NCBI GenBank assembly: GCA_001579985.1
Contig: LRSR01010401.1
Coordinates: 1-64,000, forward strand
Length of the DNA stretch: 64,000 nt
Direction: 5' to 3'
Source: Hypsibius dujardini
Lineage: Eukaryota > Tardigrada > Eutardigrada > Parachela > Hypsibiidae
Shown: positions 57,250-64,000 of the stretch, piece after piece
Layout of the letters: each line of letters opens with the position of its first letter
Position numbering within the stretch: the first letter of the stretch is position 1
Made by a program: the position numbers and the translations under genes
The notes under the pieces: generated by a model
Seen by the model: only the letters and a program-made list of their open reading frames with translations
What the model was told of the DNA's origin: nothing
The model's database searches: none

Positions 57250-58159
57250 ATGGAACTTCAAATTGAAGAGCCTGCTGACACGCCTATGGCCGAATCAGTA
57301 GTTGTCAGTGAAGTCATTTTGGTGGAAGACAACGACGTGACGCCAGTACCAGCAATAGCGAAGAAAAAGAAACAACCGCGCAGAAAGATCTCCGTCGTCA
57401 CTCCAGAAGCTGACCAGGATGTTGAGATTGTGGATGACCCATCGATGCTCATTGAGCCCCGTCTCCCAATTGGCCGCGTGAAGAATTTCATGAAGATGTG
57501 CCCGGACGGAAAGAATATGGCCGTTGATGCGGTTTATTTGATGACTAAAGCGACGGTAAGTGATGGATAATTCGGTGGATTGATTGTTCTATTGATGAAA
57601 AAATGAGTACAGATGGACATGTACTGCTGATTGGTCGATTCATTCAGATTTATCATCTATGCTCGATCATAGAATCCGATCTTGTGGTTGACTTCTGAGG
57701 TAATTCTTTTTATCAAGCATTTTGTGTTTGCAGGAAATGTTTATTCAGGACTTGGGACGGAAGTCCTGGGCGATTACCGAGCACGCGCATCGAAAAGCCA
57801 TGGCTCTCCAGGACATGCGTACGTCAAGCTGCCAATGAATGAGTTCTTGTCCAGCTGTCAATGACTGAGTTCTTGTCCAGAACTACTAACATACACACAT
57901 AGCCACAATACTGGGTGTTTGGCTCAAACTCGGGCCACCCAGTTTTGCTTGCGCCCAACTAAAGAGTGGTTCGAACTCTGCCACCCAGTAATCTGGCCAG
58001 GAGTGTAGAACAGTGTAGTACTGAATCGGTTCTCCTTCCAGGTCTTGTGATTGACACGGAAGACAATTTGCGATTTCTTGAAGGTTTGTCCAATCTTTGT
58101 CCTGGTTTGACTGGTCGCCCACGCTGACTGCGTCTTTTCCCGTAGACATGTTGACGTGA
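57250..58159 (+). CDS. POLE4: Histone-fold protein, DNA polymerase epsilon subunit 4-like
   Basis: Small histone-fold subunit (CBFD/NF-YB/HMF class), which pairs with a POLE3-type partner in Pol epsilon or a CHRAC-like complex. Four exons in phase give 148 codons: 57250-57555, 57734-57818, 58042-58083 and a 14-nt last exon 58146-58159. After an acidic, low-complexity N-terminus and a basic patch (KKKKQPRRKI) comes the fold: LPIGRVKNFMKMCPDG, then AVDAVYLMTKATEMFIQDLG and HRKAMALQDM. It closes with DTEDNLRFLEDMLT, parallel to the ..DEFAFLEGTLD end of human POLE4. CHRAC1 is the alternative call. An upstream Met at 57007 would add about 80 residues of unlike sequence, so I prefer 57250. It converges on HCF-1. 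Confidence 0.82.
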
Positions 58160-58605
58160 ACTCACCGTCCCGCTTATTCCATTTTCCAAGTCGACAGTAC
58201 GGACAACTGGAGTGACAAACTTTTGCAAACGCTCACAAGCGTGTGAGTTGTTTGCGGCATCGATCGAATGGATTTCTTGCACAAACACAAAGCAAGACAC
58301 CTGTTTTTCTTTTCCAAAATCTGTTTCGCATCTGAACGCTCCACGTCAAAACAATAGCCACAGCAGAGAATAAATAGCAGTATCACATCATCAACGCCTG
58401 AAACGCGTATGACAGAATAGGACTCATCACTGAACAACAAAGAACCTTCGAAAGTCAAAATCACAAAATTCAAAATACGTAGGCGCGTGTCTCCAAAATG
58501 AACAAAATATATGAGCTGTGGTGCTCCAACTCTCCAAAACTAACAACGTTCGAGATCCAACCCAATTCTCGCTCGCTCTTCCCGTTTCGCGTACGGTCAG
58601 CGCTT
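58160..58605. other. Convergent interval POLE4/HCF-1
   Basis: 3' UTR space of two converging genes. Minus-strand open frames here and across 57886-58300 overlap POLE4 exons and show no homology, so they are shadows. No other feature was seen. Confidence 0.5.
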
Positions 58606-61600
58606 TTAGCGGGCTTGACCAGCTGGCATTGTGTCTGAAAAGATTATAACAGGGTCCGTATGATTCGTGTCCCGGTCATTCGTTTGTCCAAGTATTCCCC
58701 ACAAGTCTGCCAATTTGTGTCTCTACGTATCACAAACCTTGAAGCCATCGAACTTGTGTGGCTGGCCCATAGCCCTTTTCATTCTTGGCCGCAATACGGA
58801 AGATGATGGCCGGCTTTTGGCCGTTGGTGTCATAGTACGCATAGCGTAAATTGTCGTGCGTAATAGTACAAGTCGGTATGGGATTGTCGTATACTTTCAC
58901 AAAGGACAACTGGTTGGTCGGGATGGAGATTTCCGGTTTGGCGTTGGTCGGCTTTGTGGCCAGATAGACAGCGTATTCGCTGATGTTGTCGCCGTGATTG
59001 GTCGGAGGCTCCCATGTCAGCAGAGCTCCCTCCGGACACTGCAAGAAATCACAAAGCACCGTCATCGATCACAAAGCATCATCAGAGCAATGCCTTTCTT
59101 GGTGTCGCATGGATCTGTACTGATTTCTAATAATGAACATGAAATGCACCTTGGTTATTTTGATATTGGACGGCGCTCCAGGGAAGCCAGGCAAGCAAGT
59201 TTTAAATGCAGACATCTCACTCCACGGTCCACGACCGCACATGTTGATGCCGGCGACACGAAACTTGTAGGCCGTTCCCGGTAAAAGAAGATGCTTAGTT
59301 ACGCCAGCAGGTAAGACCGAAGTCGCAGCTGCTAACAAAGCCTCCTGTGAAGCAATAATTTATGTATGTACGAAATCTCCCAAGAACGAGGCACACTTTT
59401 TAAGTTTTTGTAACTTAAATTCCAATCCGATGTATAAAATAAATACTGGAGAAATGTATAAATAACTGGGCTGCTAGAGACCCAAATAATTTCCACATCC
59501 GATTTCTCATGCTTTCTTTATTTACCGGCTTGGCGTCATCATCAACGAGCGGGACGTAGTAATTGGCGACAGGAGCGTTGCCATCCGTGAAGTAGCCAAC
59601 AGTATACCACTGTTTCGTCGTCTGATCAACCTCCTTCGGTTTTTCCTTTGTCTCCGCAACCGTGGCCGGCTTCTCCGTAGCTGCGACGGCACTTCCACTC
59701 TCTGCAGTAGCAGCCGCAGTTGCAGTAGCAGCGGCAGTTGCAGTAGCAGCGGCAGTTGCAGCGGCAGTTGCAGTAGTAGTAGTAGCCGCAGTTGCAGTAG
59801 CAGTAGCAGCCGCAGCCGCAGTAGCAGGCGCAGTAGCAGTAGCAGCCGCAGCTGGTTCGTCGGCAGATTTCTCACGAGCTTCCTCTTTCATCGCTCCGGA
59901 AATAGCAACAGGCTCCTTCACAGCCGGCCCAGCGTCGTCTCCTTCGGGCGTATCAGATTTCGCTCCTTCATTTTCACCAGTGGTGCCGTCCTTTACATCT
60001 TGGCCGGCAGGACCGGCTGCTTTCGCTTCAGGCACGACCAGGACTGGCTGTTTGGGGAGCTTTAAAGCTCCCGAAGGTGTTGCGGAGGGCTTCGTCGGGG
60101 TGGCTGTCGTGGCCGGAACAGCAGGACCTTAAGAAAAAGTACGTTAGTCCCTCTAGTAGGTGAGTTTCTTTACGATACTGAAGTTCTGTCTGTCTGCCTC
60201 CCTCACTAAGATATCCATCAATGTTCAGAGACAAATCAATCTAACTCTCCCCTACTGCCGGGTGGGGCAAGCCGAACCAAGCCGCTAACAGTGACCGCCG
60301 AACCTGGTGTGAGCTGCAGTGCTCCCGGTTTCATCAGAGTAACCACTTGAGCACCGGTCGGTGCGTTCTTCACTGCCGCGCCAGCCGGTACGGTGAGAAC
60401 GGTAGGCTGTTTTGCTCCCGGAGCTGCAGCAGCCTTTGCGGCTGCCAAAGCGGCAGCTGCTGCTGGGTTGGAAGCAGGCGGGGATTCATAGACTTGAATC
60501 TGCAGATGGTATGTGTCGGCTAAACGAAAAAAGCATGTACCAACATTATGTACAAGCCGCAGAGGAAAGTGGACATGGACATGCGTATTCATGTTGCGAG
60601 AACTTACCGGTAAGGGTGGTGACCCAGTGCACATCGAGGGAGTTTGTGGAGGCACGCAACAATTGCACTTTTCCGGGAGCAGCGGGCTTTGCTGTTTCCA
60701 GGAACCACATGTCTGGGCAGCATACCTAGGAAAGACGGTCACAAATTTAGCTGTAGCAGTTAAAAGATATAACTGTCTGTAGAAACTATATATAAGCTAT
60801 AAACCGTGCCTCGCCTACGGTTGCTTCGTCAGGGTAATCACTGTCCGCTCTCGATCCACCACAATAGAGCTTTGAATTCAAAAAATTTCCCCACCAACCT
60901 GGGCATCCACAGATTTCTTGTATCCATCACGACCGGACCAGACGTACATTCGGTTATGGACAATCGCGGCGCAATGACCGGCACGCGGTTCCGGTGCCGC
61001 CTCGCCTTCGTCATACTTGTAGGAATCCCAGTGCAGTTTCTCTGCAAACAAAGAACAACTATTACAGACAGAAATTCAAACAGGAAGTTTCAAGAGGAGA
61101 ACGTCGGCGCTAAACAAGGTGCCAAGTTGTAGAGTGCTGTACTGTAGCGAAGACAAATGTAAATGGCTGTACCCAGATCAAATGCGCCCAAACTGTTGGT
61201 ACACATCCATTCTTTCTGCAGGACAGAGAGATCTTTTTCCGTGTCTGCGACGTTTTCATTAGATTTAGCCCGTTCATCGCGAATCCACCCGCCAAAGATG
61301 AACATTTTATTCCCGGCACCAATGACGGCGGTATGTAGGCTCCGCGGTACGGGAGGAACCCCAGACACAATGGGTTTCTGCCAAGCCATTGACTCTGAAA
61401 ACAGAAAAAACTTGAAAGATGGACATGACACGTTAAGTCAACGACAAGATTGAGTACACTGGAGGGGTCCGAGGAATGGGCAAAAGGGGCGGGGCAGGGG
61501 TGCTTTTCAAACAATCGAACAATCAACCCCTTGCTCCGCCCCTTTTGTCCATACCCCGGACCCTCCAGTTTACTCAATCTTGTCGTTGATTGTACATTGA

Positions 61601-63797
61601 CAACACCGGGTTGCAGCATGAAGACTCTCGGAAATCCATGCCCAACAGAGATACAGGAATAAAAGTTATTTTCAAATGCTCCTACTAGTATGTGACATTA
61701 CTAAATCAGAACGGAAGAACGGGAAAGATCAACCAAGCTAGTCAACGAAAACACCGACAAAGAGACTGTAACTTACCAAGATCAAGCATCCAAAGGTCCC
61801 CTAACCGTGATCCCATCATTCCGCCATACAGCACCAGGAACTCCTTCTGCTCCGGTGTGCCTTCATTCTTCTTCCACAAAACCGCCGTGTGGGATTCACG
61901 TGGTCCAGGCGGTGTCCCGGTCGTCTCCGGTATTTCCCACTGATGCGGATTCTTTGAGATGTCCAGCACGTAGAGATCGTTCAGATATCTGAATGGCATA
62001 AATCTATAAACACAAACATAGGACATCCATACACTCTATTTCTCTATATATATAAATAATTCTCTATTTCTAATCCCGATTCCAGGGGGACTATCTGATC
62101 TTCTTCAATACATCCATGCCCCTGACACTTTTGTCCGCCTGCCTAGTGTACTCTTCGTGTAATGGCATTCACTGCAGTCCAGCTACAGTAGCTGTTGCAC
62201 TAGTAATACAGCATCGAAAATTCCTGTCTTGGGAGTAACTCACCTTGCAGTGTGTGATTTCGGGTCGGGAGCAGCGTTACACAATCCCCCAAATAGGTAA
62301 ATCTTCTTCCCCACCAGGGTGAAACTGTGGCCGAGACGCGGGCAGGGCGGTGGACCATTACGAGGCGGTTTAGGGCGGAGCTTTTTCCACTCCCACTTGG
62401 TGGCTTGCAGCTCGTACAGATCGCCAGAGTATTTCCCATACTCAATCATTCCGCCGTGGACAAGAAGCCGGGTATTCTCAACCGCGAAGCCAAATGCTAT
62501 ACAAAGATAAAATAAAATAAAGAATGCGCTGCACATGCGTGGCTTGCATTGCCTTTGCGTACTAGTACCGAGGTAAAACTCCCAATGCTGCGCACGACAG
62601 GGCAAACAGGGCAAAATCGTGAGGTATATCAATCAAAATAGCCACAAGGTATTTTTCGTTTTCCATTTTTAAAACTTTTGATTTTTGATTTTTTGTCAAG
62701 ATTATTGTCACATATGTTTTTCTGATTTATTGCTGATTTTTCGAACCCAAAACAGCGACAAACAATGAGATAAAAGTGTGCGAACACGGCATTTATACCA
62801 TTTCCGAACTTGCCAAGCAATCGAGTTTAACCTCGTACAGTAAAATAACGGCACTGGGTATACCTGCACATCCGGGCGCCGTTTCACCCTTGCATTGAGG
62901 CACGAACCACGCATTTTGAGCTGAAACACAATACAAGATTGGTTATGTCACGTAATTCAGTCGCAAAATGGCGGCACGTCAAACGGCGACGGTACGGATA
63001 ATGCGGCAAGGAAGCGCACGGAAGTTGAAACACAAACTTCAGAACAATCAACTAATCTAGCATTCAGGCAATTCACAATGTCTTTCACGCAATGGGAGCA
63101 ACGCTAGGCCGAAAAGTCAATCAATCAATCAATCGATCCCATTCTTCGAAACACTGCGCTGCTTGGTAAGAATCCCACTGGCCCATGAAGAGAAATCCAA
63201 TAAAATTCATTTTTAATAAATGAGAAAGCTAAAACGATAAACGGAATCCCCACAAAGAAAAAAACTCTCGAGGTCGGTGTATGGCGACCTGTCTGTCCTG
63301 TCTTGCCTCGCCATCACGACAGACTCCAGGTGACGCTCACATCGCACCCGTCCAAAGTCAACACACACAGCGCACCAAACAAAATGGCCGTCATTCTCCT
63401 ACACCGCACAACATCCCCGGCATCCTGAGCGTACTTCAAAATGAAATTTCTCTGCATCCGTTGCCTCTCGCCTTCTTAAATTTTACCTCACGGTGTCAAA
63501 CAGAATTCTACATCCATTAAAACCTCTATGAAGGCCAATTTCGAAACGAAAACTCCATAAAGAGAACAACTCACCTGTATTGAAGACATGGAGCTCATCA
63601 ACAATGCCCTCATTGCCGCCGCCGAAGACGATTATGAGTTCCTTAATCGAAACACACTTGTGGCCGTGTCTGGGTCTGGGCATGGAACCCGAGACACCGC
63701 TGCTGGTGTCAGCCGTTTTCCTCCATTTGGGCTTGACTTGACTGGTGGAGAGGGTGGCCATAGTTGAACGCGTCCAACGCAGTGAATTCACTAACAC
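58606..63797 (-). CDS. HCFC1: Host cell factor 1 (HCF-1), compact form
   Basis: Nuclear adaptor that tethers transcription factors and chromatin modifiers (SET1/MLL, OGT, HDAC complexes). About twelve exons: 63575-63797, 62861-62921, 62245-62496, 61776-61991, 61155-61395, 60898-61042, 60608-60730, 60240-60518, 59526-60128, 59150-59343, 58747-59041 and 58606-58636. The N-terminal six-bladed Kelch domain is clear: [86 protein letters not shown]-like and [14 protein letters not shown]. The C-terminus is a pair of fibronectin-III repeats ([19 protein letters not shown], then [20 protein letters not shown]) ending DTMPAGQAR. Between them lies a low-complexity Ala/Thr/Pro segment; no vertebrate-type HCF proteolytic repeats were seen. 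The predicted size, about 880 residues, is close to nematode HCF-1. A Met at 63763 (MATLSTS) may be the real start. Confidence 0.93.
59660..59870 (-). repeat. Ala/Thr low-complexity coding tract in HCF-1
   Basis: In-frame run of GCA/GCT/ACT codons giving alternating Ala-Thr for about 60 residues. It arises from a 6- to 18-bp repeat (GCAGTTGCAGTAGCAGCG). It lies within the exon 59526-60128 and is likely length-polymorphic. Confidence 0.85.
61437..61593. repeat. Inverted repeat (foldback element) in an HCF-1 intron
   Basis: The arms are about 60-65 bp each (motifs CAACGACAAGATTGAGTA and CAAAAGGGGCGG) with a handful of mismatches, around a loop of about 20 bp rich in CAATC. It lies in the intron between the exons 61155-61395 and 61776-61991. 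Confidence 0.85.
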
Positions 63798-64000
63798 AAC
63801 TCACAATAATTCCAGAATGTTTCGAATGGCAAGGAATGGATGGATTCGGAGGAGAATTTGAGCATCGATCGCTCCCAAAGGCGAAACGTCTCGGGCAAAC
63901 CGATCGAGAAAAATGTAGGAGAAAGAAAGTGCACGGCAATTTGCAGCTGTGAAGAGTGAAACCAGCTGAACGTCAATGTGTGTTGATTGAACCAAAATTA
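63798..64000. promoter_or_regulatory. 5' flank of HCF-1
   Basis: Short stretch upstream of the HCF-1 start, reaching the window edge. No TATA box and no neighbouring gene was recognised. Confidence 0.4.

Noticed and set aside
57886-58300. Minus-strand open frames of 87 and 113 codons that at first looked like a small gene
   Set aside because: They are antisense to POLE4 exons 3 and 4 and its introns. The plus-strand exons give a proper histone-fold C-terminus, and the minus frames show no homology.

Overview
ORGANISM. The window is metazoan nuclear DNA: split genes with GT-AG introns, two conserved divergent promoters and dispersed short repeats. A complete CAHS (cytosolic abundant heat soluble) gene at 46752-47685 points to a eutardigrade, because this family is known only from that group. 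My recollection of the sequence places it near the Hypsibius exemplaris CAHS 94063/CAHS8 type; I could not run a database check. LAYOUT. From left to right: INTS3 (minus, 429-7210) and NARS1 (plus, 7838-10650) share a divergent promoter. NARS1 converges on a full-length ABCC1/MRP-type transporter (minus, 11266-18654). About 11 kb without a recognisable gene follows. Next come an allatostatin-A-type GPCR (plus, 29710-32986), the remains of a secreted cysteine-rich/double-psi beta-barrel gene (minus, 33940-34485), a PARP3-like enzyme with an added SAP domain (minus, 35345-37962), HDAC11 (minus, 38512-41027) and glucuronyl C5-epimerase (minus, 41958-45181). A 1.6-kb divergent interval packed with foldback repeats leads into an intact CAHS gene (plus) and a decayed tandem CAHS copy (plus, 48737-49675). 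The right end holds CTR9 (minus, 50023-56291), POLE4 (plus, 57250-58159) and a compact HCF-1 (minus, 58606-63797). HOW THE GENES RELATE. Most are conserved housekeeping or chromatin genes: Integrator (INTS3), PAF1 complex (CTR9), HCF-1, HDAC11, PARP3 and the Pol epsilon/CHRAC histone fold (POLE4). They are neighbours rather than an operon. The lineage-specific material is the CAHS pair, the foldback and MITE-like repeats, and the secreted cysteine-rich/DPBB relic. REPEATS. The region has a strong tendency to (GTCT)n/(GACA)n tetranucleotide tracts inside introns, a new-looking MITE-like family with three copies, and at least five long inverted repeats, three of them within 1.1 kb upstream of the CAHS TATA box. 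I saw no retrovirus, LTR element, Polinton, LINE, CRISPR, tRNA or rRNA. LIMITS. Gene ends and exons were read by eye from splice signals, phase and remembered homologues; small exons of INTS3, CTR9, GLCE, PARP3 and HCF-1 are only approximate.
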